From contig SXSU01000035.1 in assembly GCA_005793345.1 (NCBI GenBank), positions 1-53,680 of the forward strand: a DNA stretch of 53,680 nt. The letters run 5' to 3'. This document shows positions 8,325 through 16,080 of this stretch, piece after piece. The notes below the pieces were generated by a model. It did no database searches and had not been told where the DNA came from. It saw only the letters and a program-made list of their open reading frames with translations. Positions within the stretch are counted from its first letter, which is position 1. Every line of letters begins with the position of its first letter. This stretch comes from Bdellovibrionales bacterium. Its GTDB lineage: Bacteria; Bdellovibrionota; Bdellovibrionia; Bdellovibrionales; Bdellovibrionaceae. The position numbers and the translations under genes are program-made.

Positions 8325-8980
8325 CTATTTCAGTAATTTTTGAAAACAGAGAATTTATAATTGTAAATAAGCCTATTGGAATATCGATCCATAATGGAGA
8401 TTCAAATTCAAAAGTATCTAATCAATACGATTTGTTAAATATTTTGGGAAAACAATTAAAGTATAAAAAATTATACCCAGTGCATAGGTTAGATAAAGAA
8501 ACAAGTGGTATTCAAATATTTGCTTTAAATTCTGAGAGTGCGAAAAAAATAGCTGAAGAGTTTCAAACATCCTCTGTTATAAAAATTTATCTTGGAATAC
8601 TGCGAGGTAAATTAAAAGTTCAAAATGGGGTTTGGAAAAAACCATTAACAGATAAGTCAGAAGGTAGAAAATATCCTGAAGGTATAGCAGCACAAAGAAT
8701 TCCCTGTGAAACACATTTTAAATTGATTCAACAAAATAATTATTTTTCTTTGTGTGAATTTGATATTAAAACTGGTCGACAACATCAAATACGTAAACAT
8801 TCAGCAATATCAGGGCACGCATTGGTTGGTGACTCACGTTATGGAGATCCCAAATACAATGACAAAATTGAATCATTATACAAAACTCAACGAATGTTTT
8901 TACATTGCAATAAAATAATTATCGCAGGTCAAATTTTTGAATCAAAAGTTCCAGATGAATTTAATTTGTTGATGCTTTAA
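8321..8980 (+). CDS. RluA-family RNA pseudouridine synthase
   Basis: This enzyme isomerises specific uridines in rRNA or tRNA to pseudouridine. The 219-residue protein carries the RluA catalytic motif PVHRLDKETSG with the expected nucleophile D58, and the TGRQHQIRKH segment with the later GDSRYG. There is no N-terminal S4 domain, and the short length resembles TruC/RluA-type members rather than RluC/RluD. The RNA target cannot be read from the sequence. The start overlaps the helicase stop by 4 nt, so the two are in one operon. Confidence 0.93.
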   Translation: MTISVIFENREFIIVNKPIGISIHNGDSNSKVSNQYDLLNILGKQLKYKKLYPVHRLDKETSGIQIFALNSESAKKIAEEFQTSSVIKIYLGILRGKLKVQNGVWKKPLTDKSEGRKYPEGIAAQRIPCETHFKLIQQNNYFSLCEFDIKTGRQHQIRKHSAISGHALVGDSRYGDPKYNDKIESLYKTQRMFLHCNKIIIAGQIFESKVPDEFNLLML

Positions 8981-9049
8981 CTTGCTCAAGCAAAAACATT
9001 GCGCTAAATTATAGAGATAAAGTTGATGTTTACAAAGGAACCTCTAAAA

Positions 9050-9439
9050 ATGATTATGCTGAAAAAGATTTTAACTCGCATTGTAATGTTTGTAGTGTTG
9101 GCTGGTTTAGGTGCAGGATTTGTGATTTTTTATTCTTATATTTTTTCAAAACACATTACAGGTGAAATAATTGCGGTTGAAAAAGTAAATATTCCCCTTG
9201 CTATTTTAAATCCTAATAATTTAACTAATGCAAATCAGGCATTTTCCTTTGCCGTTGCCATCAAAGAATCAGGATCTCAGGAGATATACACGGCATCCTC
9301 TGAAGACCGACAATGGGCTGCAGTTACAAAAGGTTACTGTGCAGAAATTAAAATATTTCCGTATCCTCCTTGGAATATCGAGAAGTCGGGAACTTTCTAC
9401 GGAGCCCGACTTTTAAAATTATTTGAATGTAAAAAATAA
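9050..9439 (+). CDS. Small membrane-anchored protein of unknown function
   Basis: One N-terminal transmembrane helix (about residues 7-27, RIVMFVVLAGLGAGFVIFYSY) is followed by a short extracytoplasmic domain of about 100 residues, ending LLKLFECKK. I choose the ATG at 9050 because AAGGAA lies 9 nt upstream. Longer in-frame starts exist (TTG 9023, ATG 9026) but lack such a site. The extracytoplasmic part is predicted to be beta-rich and contains YGARLLKLFEC at its end. No family is recognised. The stop codon TAA is also the first bases of a repeat copy (TAACTGCTCATG). Confidence 0.75.
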   Translation: MIMLKKILTRIVMFVVLAGLGAGFVIFYSYIFSKHITGEIIAVEKVNIPLAILNPNNLTNANQAFSFAVAIKESGSQEIYTASSEDRQWAAVTKGYCAEIKIFPYPPWNIEKSGTFYGARLLKLFECKK

Positions 9440-9517
9440 CTGCTCATGATTAAGTCTGATTGCTCAGCAATTGTATCAGACATAATCATGCCCCGTTATT
9501 TTCCTGTTTGTTAGGAA
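9436..9517 (+). repeat. Dispersed three-hairpin repeat, copy 5 (H1 plus linker, truncated)
   Basis: H1 runs from AATAACTGCTCATGATTAAG through TGCTCAGCAATTG to TATCAGACATAATCATGCC, then the linker TTATTTTCCTGTTTGTT. It breaks off where H2 should begin. It fills the junction between two convergent genes (stop at 9439 plus, stop at 9535 minus). Confidence 0.8.
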
Positions 9518-9534
9518 CTTTTTATAAATCAAAC

Positions 9535-10650
9535 TTAATCATTATACTCGACTTCAATGTTATGGTCTTTGAGATACTGATTAATTTTAGTTTGTGGAGC
9601 ACAATTATTTCCATTTAAAAAATTTAAACGAACTGTTTTATAATATTCTAGGCGACCATCTTTAGTGTTTTTATCTAAAGTAGAAAGATAATCTTTTGCT
9701 TTTATGATATCAGTAAAGGCTTGATCAATTTGTGTAACGGCACTTACAATTATTAATGGTTTAACATACATATCAGGTTTTAGTGGAGTTTCGATAAGTC
9801 CACCAAGCATGTTTTGTGTAGAAGTTGGTCCAATGAATGGAAAAACCACAAAAGCTCCACAACCAAAACCCCACTCTCTAAAAACTTCAGCAAAATTTGT
9901 AATACTGGGTTTATTTAAGGATTCAGAATTTTGGCGAATTGAATTCTCTAGCTTTTCGAAAGCATTATAATTTCCAACGACATTTTCATCAGTCACTTTA
10001 GCTTCTGCTAATCTATCAGCAGCAGGGTACAATCCACCTAAACCAAGAGTAGTATTTATTGCAAATCGTTTTGAAATCGTTAAAGCATCATTTGGGCGAC
10101 CCACTAAAAATAAGTTTGAAACTAAACCAACAATAAATTCACTTATATTTTTTAAAGCATTCTTTGCGCCTTGGATTGGAAATCGTATTATTGATAAAGG
10201 TGTAGAATAATAGACTTCAGCTGCTGGAGTAAAAAAATCAGATGCTTTTAAATTGAAATCAGACATAGCCATATTAAAATTGTAAAGTATTGAAGATTCA
10301 TCATCTAAAACATTTGCAATATAAAAATCATTGGTCATATAAAAATCAATTTTATTTTTATTATCACTGTGAATTTTTACGATTTGAGGTTGGGAGATAT
10401 TTTGATTTAATATGCTTTGCGTTTCTTTTAAAAGTTGAGCTGATTCATTAGCAGCATCAAATGTTGCTTGTGCAGACTTAATTAGCTCCATAACAACACG
10501 GGAATCATATTTAGATTCAGAGTTGGATTTAGAGGTTGTTGCAAATGCAGAGCTAATAATAGAAGTCGCAATTGTTATCTTGATTGATTTCTTAATGACA
10601 GGTAATAAATCTGTTGAAGTAATTTTTATTTTGTTTGCAATATCTAACAT
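9535..10650 (-). CDS. mlaA: MlaA/VacJ-family protein (phospholipid trafficking), without lipobox
   Basis: MlaA removes mislocalised phospholipids from the outer membrane and passes them to the Mla pathway. The core shows family signatures: FNMAMSDFN, PLSIIRFPIQGAKNALKN, RFAINTTLGLGGLYPAADRL, FREWGFGCGAFVVFPFIGPTS, and NMLGGLIETPL. The N-terminus (371-residue chain) is a signal-peptide-like stretch ending SSAFATTS, which suggests type I cleavage. There is no cysteine for lipid attachment, whereas typical MlaA is a lipoprotein. The start has AAGGGAT 8 nt upstream. It is transcribed divergently from the next gene; the 254-bp gap 10651-10904 shows no clear operator. No mlaB-F genes are in the window. 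Confidence 0.85.
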   Translation of the reverse strand: MLDIANKIKITSTDLLPVIKKSIKITIATSIISSAFATTSKSNSESKYDSRVVMELIKSAQATFDAANESAQLLKETQSILNQNISQPQIVKIHSDNKNKIDFYMTNDFYIANVLDDESSILYNFNMAMSDFNLKASDFFTPAAEVYYSTPLSIIRFPIQGAKNALKNISEFIVGLVSNLFLVGRPNDALTISKRFAINTTLGLGGLYPAADRLAEAKVTDENVVGNYNAFEKLENSIRQNSESLNKPSITNFAEVFREWGFGCGAFVVFPFIGPTSTQNMLGGLIETPLKPDMYVKPLIIVSAVTQIDQAFTDIIKAKDYLSTLDKNTKDGRLEYYKTVRLNFLNGNNCAPQTKINQYLKDHNIEVEYND

Positions 10651-10904
10651 TTTAGTATCCCTTTTTAAAAGAAAATATATTTTAATTCGTAAAAATCTAA
10701 AATATCAAATTGAAGGATTAAATTCACCTGTTATTATTTTTTACAATGTGACTAAATTTGTTTTTCTTAAAGCGAATTGACTCAGGTAAAATGTAACACT
10801 ATCGTCGAAAAGTTATATAATAGATAATTTACTTTTAGCTTAAAAAATGATATAAACATTTGGGATTCATTTTTTTGTATACAATATTGCAATTAGGATT
10901 TTCG

Positions 10905-12290
10905 ATGATTAATTTCAAAAAAAAATATTTTATTTTTAATTTTATTTTTAATTTTATTTTTTTAGTTATAGTTAGTTCTGAACTTCTTAATGCAGATACT
11001 TTGAAAAGTGATAAAAATCCAGTTTGTGCAGAAGAGTTTGAAGTTGATAAAAGTTTAATAAACTTTGAGCAAAAGGGGGATTATCTTATCCAAACATCCC
11101 CAATTACAAATCCATGGGATATAATTATTACTTCTAAACATAGAACCTCAGGAAAACAAAATCAGTATGATCATAAAGATTCCATTACTATTGGAAAAGA
11201 TAAAAAGATAAATCCAGGAGAACTCGTAGCTTCATTGATATCAGAAGTTAATAATATTTCACCAGTTAGTGAAGAGATGGTTATCGATACGGCTTTGAAT
11301 GAGTTAAAAAGTAATAAACCTATTACAAATGAACTAATGACAACATTTTCTGAATTTGTTGATTTTTTAATGGAATCAAAAGGGGAAATAATTCCAAAGA
11401 CTATTCAAGGTTTTGTTGTCGGTCAAGCAATTGATACTGCTTTAAATATTGCAGAGACGAGTGCTTTAGCCTATCAAGATGAATTAATAGGTATTATTCA
11501 ACCTGATTTAGAAAGTTTGCATAAAGAATTTGCCGAAGAAATAAAAAAAAATCCAGATTTTCAACTATCAATTGAACAAAAAAATAAAATAACAGAGAAA
11601 ATTATTTTGGGAATGAATAAATTTATAAAATCTCATCGACCACCAGAAGATGAACTTCGTTTTAAGGGAATAGTTGGCGGTGTTCATTTAAAACATAATT
11701 TAGCTGTTGCTGTACAAAAAAGTGCAAAGGATGTTTTAAGTTCTAAATTTTCTAAAATAGCACATATTAAAGTTGCTGGTGGGTTACTTGCAAAAGATTT
11801 TAATAGAGTTGTGACATCAAATATTTATGAACCAGAAAAAGTTATCAGTGACAAAGTAAGACCAGAAAAAGTTGAAATGCTGTTTTGGATTACAGCAAGG
11901 TTAAATTCAAAAAACAAAATTCCTCCTCGGCGAGGAGCTTTGGCTGATATTGCCAATGCAAATTATGCAACAGTAAGTGTAATTTTTGGTAGGCCCACAT
12001 TGAATATAAGTGAGTTAATTTCTTGTGAAGGATTATTTATTGAAGTGGCATTTATTTTATATGGAAATATTGTTAATTTAAATTTATCTTGGTTAGCAAA
12101 AGACTCTTTTGATTTAAAAAACCCATTTACTGCAGATGCTTATATTGGAAGTGTTTCTTATAATCCTTATAACTTAAGCAAAGAATATCGTCATAATGTA
12201 ATAAATAATTTAGCTAAATGGGGAGTAAAGCCTAACTTTGGCTTTCTTCAACCTCTACCAGTTGAAGCTGTGTCAATTAATCAAAATTAA
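10905..12290 (+). CDS. Exported protein of unknown function
   Basis: From the ATG at 10905 (AGGA 6 nt upstream) the product has 461 residues. It begins with a strongly hydrophobic signal peptide (KKKYFIFNFIFNFIFLVIV...LLNA). The mature part has two regions: a helical one (about residues 100-240) and a C-terminal region with EMLFWITARLNSKNKIPPRRG. No family is recognised. It does not carry a lipobox. A TTG at 10860 could extend the frame but would place a second hydrophobic stretch before the signal peptide. The next gene also encodes an envelope protein, but a hairpin repeat separates them, so they may be independent. Confidence 0.78.
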   Translation: MINFKKKYFIFNFIFNFIFLVIVSSELLNADTLKSDKNPVCAEEFEVDKSLINFEQKGDYLIQTSPITNPWDIIITSKHRTSGKQNQYDHKDSITIGKDKKINPGELVASLISEVNNISPVSEEMVIDTALNELKSNKPITNELMTTFSEFVDFLMESKGEIIPKTIQGFVVGQAIDTALNIAETSALAYQDELIGIIQPDLESLHKEFAEEIKKNPDFQLSIEQKNKITEKIILGMNKFIKSHRPPEDELRFKGIVGGVHLKHNLAVAVQKSAKDVLSSKFSKIAHIKVAGGLLAKDFNRVVTSNIYEPEKVISDKVRPEKVEMLFWITARLNSKNKIPPRRGALADIANANYATVSVIFGRPTLNISELISCEGLFIEVAFILYGNIVNLNLSWLAKDSFDLKNPFTADAYIGSVSYNPYNLSKEYRHNVINNLAKWGVKPNFGFLQPLPVEAVSINQN

Positions 12291-12375
12291 TCAAAAAAAA
12301 TATTTCTTAAGTCAAAAGTCCAGCTAATTAAATAATTTTAGAAATGATTTCCTGCAACCTAATTTTATTTATAAA

Positions 12376-12440
12376 ATAACTTCTAATGATGAAGTCTGTT
12401 TAATTCGCGAAGAGATCAGACGTCTTCATTAGCAGTTATA
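12376..12440 (-). repeat. Dispersed repeat, copy 6 (H1 module only)
   Basis: Only the H1 palindrome is present, from ATAACTTCTAATGATGAAG to CTTCATTAGCAGTTAT, with the inner GCGAAGAGATCAGAC. Relative to the usual CTCATG/CATGAG pair the arms read CTAATG and CATTAG, a paired change that keeps the stem. It ends 5 bp before the GGAGG of the next gene, so it lies in that gene's 5' leader. Confidence 0.75.
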
Positions 12441-12456
12441 TTCTTGGAGGTTATCT

Positions 12457-13461
12457 TTGAATTTTATGAATACTTTTTATGTCATAATTATTACTTTTAT
12501 AATTATTAATAACTACGGTTGTGCAGATGTAAGTCATAGAAATTGGTCATCCCAACAAGCTGTTACAAAAAATATTCCATTTCAAGCTCGCCCCATTCAA
12601 GATCAACTAAAGCAAAGAATGTTAATTTTGCCTTGGGAGGTTCAGTCTGAATTAGTGACAGTTGATTTAAAGTACGAGGCTACAAATTATTTTAATAAGC
12701 AAATATCTCTCACCGAAAATTATGTTCTAGTTACGCCTGAAGAAATTGGAATTGAGTTTAAAAATTTTTTAAAAACTGACCTTTTAAAAGATAAATCTCA
12801 AAATATAACTAATTTAAATTTTAATCGTTCTTTTCTAGATTGGGATAAACTTTTAAGTTATATCTCTCAAAAAGGAGTGGCAATCGTTGTTCAAGGTTTT
12901 TTAGAAAATCCAAAAGAGATTGAAAGTATAGATCCAGTTGGTATAGTTCGTACATTGAGATGGGAAAAAGAAGTTTCAATCAATATTAAAATTTATGATC
13001 CCCGTCGAAAAAAAGAAATTTGGAGTCGTTCAGTAAAAAATAAAACTTCAGACAAAGAATTAAAGTGGCTGATCAGAGAGGGTGAGCGGACCCATCTTCC
13101 TCCTCAACCAGAAGTATTAAGTGACTTAGTAAAGTTAGATATTGATCAATTGATTATTCCGATGCAAGAAACATTGAGCCAATTTAAATGGAATGGACGA
13201 TTAGCTCTTGTAAAAGGAGATCGAATATATCTTAATGTAGGTCGAATGTCGGGCCTTCAAGTTGGAGACTTATTGCGAGTTTTTGATGAAAAGGGTGAAG
13301 AAATATTTGATCCTGAATCTGGAGACTCAATTGGAAAAGCTCCTGGAAATATGAAAGGCACTCTTGAAGTCATAAGTTATTTTGGACAAGATGGAGCCAT
13401 TGCAGTAGTTCATTCTGGCGCGGGATTTCAAGAAAATGATCTTGTGGAATTATATCAATAG
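12457..13461 (+). CDS. Lipoprotein with FlgT-C-like C-terminal domain
   Basis: A 334-residue protein with a lipoprotein signal (hydrophobic helix then NNYGC, Cys22). The middle carries two alpha/beta segments (ILPWEVQSELVTVDL; VAIVVQGFLENP...KIYDPRRKKEIWSR) that resemble CsgG/FlgT-type nucleotide-like folds. The C-terminal 95 residues (GDRIYLNVGRMSGLQVGD, FDPESGDSIG, GAIAVVHSG) resemble the FlgT C-terminal beta-barrel, which in Vibrio binds near the flagellar basal body. I infer an outer-membrane-associated assembly or envelope factor. No flagellar gene is nearby. Translation likely starts at TTG 12457, with GGAGG 6 nt upstream; ATG 12466 is possible but poorly spaced. Confidence 0.85.
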   Translation: MNFMNTFYVIIITFIIINNYGCADVSHRNWSSQQAVTKNIPFQARPIQDQLKQRMLILPWEVQSELVTVDLKYEATNYFNKQISLTENYVLVTPEEIGIEFKNFLKTDLLKDKSQNITNLNFNRSFLDWDKLLSYISQKGVAIVVQGFLENPKEIESIDPVGIVRTLRWEKEVSINIKIYDPRRKKEIWSRSVKNKTSDKELKWLIREGERTHLPPQPEVLSDLVKLDIDQLIIPMQETLSQFKWNGRLALVKGDRIYLNVGRMSGLQVGDLLRVFDEKGEEIFDPESGDSIGKAPGNMKGTLEVISYFGQDGAIAVVHSGAGFQENDLVELYQ

Positions 13462-13550
13462 TCACAGGTAAAATATAAAATCTTTTTTCTGGTCTAATTC
13501 ATAATTTTGCATTATTGAATCTTTTTCAGATTCAAAGAGGTTTATATTAA

Positions 13551-14171
13551 ATGTTAAGTTATGAGTGGATGGGAGTAGTTCCATATGAAGTCGCATTTAA
13601 AGGCCAGAAAGAAAACCATAAAAATAAAACTTCTGTTATTTGGGGTTTAGAGCATCCATTGGTTGTAACTGTTGGGCGACGAGAAGTAAAAAATTTTAAT
13701 ATTAATCAAAGTGCTCAGAGCTTGCAAAAATTTAGTTTTCCTATCGTTGAAACTGATCGAGGAGGACAACTCACATTGCATAATGAAGGACAGTTGATTA
13801 TTTATCCTCAATTTGATTTATTAAAATTTAATTTAGGAGTTAAAAAGTACGTTGAGATATTACTATTAACTACGGAAAGCACTCTTCAATTATTTAATGT
13901 TAATTGTTTTATTGATTTCAAAGAAGGTGGCGTTTTTACAAAAAAAGGTAAAATTGCTTCAGTTGGATTAAGAGTGCAAAGTTATTGGGTCTATCATGGT
14001 TTAGCAATTAATGTTAAGAATGATTTATCACCTTTTCAATTTATTTCTGCTTGTGGAGTATGGAATCGCCCACAAGATAAAATGCAAAATTGGAATTTAG
14101 ATTTTATTGATACATCGATCATCTTTAACACTTGGATTTCAGAATTTTTTAAACATCTTAATAAGTATTAA
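13551..14171 (+). CDS. lipB: Octanoyltransferase (lipoyl synthesis)
   Basis: It transfers octanoyl from acyl carrier protein to lipoyl-dependent enzymes, the first step of lipoate synthesis. The 206-residue length fits LipB. Motifs are HPLVVTVGRR, DRGGQLTLHNEGQLIIYPQ (the usual TYHGPGQ is changed to TLHNEGQ), KIASVGLRV with the catalytic Lys134, HGLAINV and the catalytic Cys168 in ISACG. All key residues are present. The gene is separated from its upstream neighbour by 89 bp and converges on the HTTM gene 57 bp downstream; I see no terminator or repeat copy there. lipA is not in the window. Confidence 0.94.
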   Translation: MLSYEWMGVVPYEVAFKGQKENHKNKTSVIWGLEHPLVVTVGRREVKNFNINQSAQSLQKFSFPIVETDRGGQLTLHNEGQLIIYPQFDLLKFNLGVKKYVEILLLTTESTLQLFNVNCFIDFKEGGVFTKKGKIASVGLRVQSYWVYHGLAINVKNDLSPFQFISACGVWNRPQDKMQNWNLDFIDTSIIFNTWISEFFKHLNKY

Positions 14172-14228
14172 CTAGAGTTCGACATTAAATATTTTTTTAC
14201 AATGATTAAGATAAATGGAAGTTGTTAA

Positions 14229-15035
14229 TTAGTGAACTAATTTTAAATGAATATAAAAAAGTGCTGGATAACTTGCTAACCAGGCCCAGATAAATCTATT
14301 TAAGCCAAAACTTATAAAATTTGTAATATGAAAGAAAAAACCAATTATTAAATATAAGGTTAATAGTTTAATATTTAATAATGCTAGAGGAAAAGTGAAT
14401 TCCCAAAAAATTACTAACCATGTATTGAATAGTATAATTTTTTTATTTTCAGAATTTGTTTTAATAAAATTTGGAATAAAATAATTTGAATATTTTAAAA
14501 AAGTTTTTAATGCTAATCCATTTCGCCACTGAGGATTTTTAAGTTTTACAATTCCTGCTATGAAATACGAAAGCATTGACTGTATAGCAATATAAATTAA
14601 TCCAAAATCAATAGATGAAGTTATTATGCTACTTATAAGTAAACCTAATAGTACGGTCATAGTCATGTAATCACTTCCACCATTAAATACACCTCTAAAA
14701 CGCAAGCAAATTAATAAAGTAGTACTTATTAATACTAAAATCAAATAAGGACTTAAAAAGAATAAAAGAAAAAAACATGTTGCTAACTGTATATAAATCA
14801 CATTCTCGAATGAATTAGAATAAATTTTATCAAAAAACATTTTAATGAAAATGGGAAATATTTCAAAATCAGTTTTAATATTTTTCCAATTCCAAGGGTG
14901 TGTTGTGCTTTGTAAAACTTTTGCAATTTTTAGCATTTCAAAACTTTGGGTTAATAAAGAACAAATTAAAAAATATCGAGTCAAATCAAATAGGATGTGA
15001 GCGTTCATTTTCAAAGAAATAAAATTCCAATTCAT
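14229..15035 (-). CDS. HTTM-like multi-pass membrane protein
   Basis: A 268-residue membrane protein with about six hydrophobic helices. The segment RFRGVFNGGSDYMTMTVLLGLLI followed by IQSMLSYFIAGIVKL and WRNGLAL is characteristic of HTTM-domain proteins, the bacterial relatives of the membrane part of vitamin K-dependent gamma-carboxylase. The catalytic role of the bacterial stand-alone forms is not known. The start overlaps the stop of the preceding gene by 4 nt, so it is translationally coupled and last in a minus-strand run beginning with kamA. In other genomes HTTM genes are paired with a small anchored protein, and that arrangement is seen here. Confidence 0.82.
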   Translation of the reverse strand: MNWNFISLKMNAHILFDLTRYFLICSLLTQSFEMLKIAKVLQSTTHPWNWKNIKTDFEIFPIFIKMFFDKIYSNSFENVIYIQLATCFFLLFFLSPYLILVLISTTLLICLRFRGVFNGGSDYMTMTVLLGLLISSIITSSIDFGLIYIAIQSMLSYFIAGIVKLKNPQWRNGLALKTFLKYSNYFIPNFIKTNSENKKIILFNTWLVIFWEFTFPLALLNIKLLTLYLIIGFFFHITNFISFGLNRFIWAWLASYPALFYIHLKLVH

Positions 15036-15601
15036 AAATAGTTTATTTTTAACTTAGGGGTTGAAGAATTTTTAAGAGAATTATTTTCAGCTAAAAGTGA
15101 GTCGCTCCATTCAGGTGAGCATTCAAAATGAGTTGAATTAAATTCGTAAACTCCAATTTTAAAATCATAAAATAAAACCTCGTCAGCTGGATGATGGATT
15201 ATGATATAATTTAGTATAAAAGAATTAATTATTTTAAATGATGCTAGTTTTTCAATATAAAATTCATCATTTAAACTATTTTCAGCCAGATCATTTAAAA
15301 ACTGCTCAATTTGTACTTGATATGTTGTTGCTAAATTACCTATTGGATTATGAATTAAATTTTTAAAGATATTGAATTTAGTATTAAAATGAAAATCAAG
15401 ATTAATCCAAACTGATTCAGTATTGTTTTTAAATTTTAATTTATACTGCGCTTTTGGAATTGGAGTTAAACCTTCAAAAAATCTCCAAGATGGAAATAAA
15501 ATTCTCAAGAGCTTTAATTGATTAAAATTAAGTTCAATGGATCCTAATTTAATAGTACTAATAGTAATTAAAATAATAATAATTAGTAAAATAAAAAGCA
15601 T
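15032..15601 (-). CDS. Membrane-anchored protein, partner of the HTTM-like gene
   Basis: A 189-residue protein with one N-terminal transmembrane helix (residues 1-17, very rich in Leu/Ile) and a domain that starts near FPSWRFFEGLTPIPKAQYKLKF. That aromatic FPSWRFF segment resembles small proteins encoded next to HTTM genes elsewhere; this is from memory, not a search. The stop overlaps the start of the HTTM-like gene by 4 nt, so the two products are probably made together. It has no catalytic motif that I recognise. A decayed repeat copy separates it from the upstream lipoprotein gene. Confidence 0.78.
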   Translation of the reverse strand: MLFILLIIIILITISTIKLGSIELNFNQLKLLRILFPSWRFFEGLTPIPKAQYKLKFKNNTESVWINLDFHFNTKFNIFKNLIHNPIGNLATTYQVQIEQFLNDLAENSLNDEFYIEKLASFKIINSFILNYIIIHHPADEVLFYDFKIGVYEFNSTHFECSPEWSDSLLAENNSLKNSSTPKLKINYL

Positions 15602-15624
15602 AAATACAATTCACTCCAAATATA

Positions 15625-15694
15625 CAAGAATATAACAACATATGATTTTATATCATAGAATCGCAAAGCTAACAGACTTAATCATGAGCAGTTT
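15625..15694 (-). repeat. Dispersed repeat, copy 7 (decayed H1)
   Basis: The linker remnant CAAGAATATAAC, the altered arm CATATGATTTTATATCAT and the intact arm CAGACTTAATCATGAGCAGTT are visible. The intact arm enters the 3' end of the 15678-16070 gene: in that frame it encodes Thr-Ala-His-Asp-stop. The repeat therefore supplies that gene's stop codon. Confidence 0.7.
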
Positions 15695-16070
15695 TAAGCA
15701 AAAATAACCCTTCTTTTATTGCAGCTTTTAAATTAAGTAGTTGCAACTCCATTTTTTTTCTTTCTTCATGGGTAATAATTCCATCACTAGAAACTTCTAC
15801 TGCGATATTTAAAAAATCACCATAAATATTGCACTCATTATTAAAATTAGCACAGCTTATTACCCTAGATTCTTGCATTGAAACTGCAACTTTGTGAAGC
15901 TTATTAGGATCTAATTCCAATTGAAATTTACTACAAATATTTAACATGAGCTCAGTATCTTCCTTATATTTTTCTAGAGTGGGAGTAATGATTTTTTCTT
16001 TGGTGCATGATGAATTTATTAAAATACTTATGTTTATTAATAGTATTAATATTAAACGAAAAAATTTCAT
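15678..16070 (-). CDS. Small lipoprotein of unknown function
   Basis: A 130-residue protein with a lipoprotein signal peptide (FFRLILILLINISILINSSC; lipobox Cys22). The mature part is helical, with four cysteines visible including the lipobox one (NICSKF, ISCANFNNEC). No family is recognised. It lies 10 bp downstream of the penicillin-acylase gene and is probably cotranscribed with it. The last five codons (KTAHD) and the stop come from a repeat arm, so the natural C-terminus may have been replaced by repeat insertion. Confidence 0.75.
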   Translation of the reverse strand: MKFFRLILILLINISILINSSCTKEKIITPTLEKYKEDTELMLNICSKFQLELDPNKLHKVAVSMQESRVISCANFNNECNIYGDFLNIAVEVSSDGIITHEERKKMELQLLNLKAAIKEGLFLLKTAHD

Positions 16071-16080
16071 ATCCGTTTAC

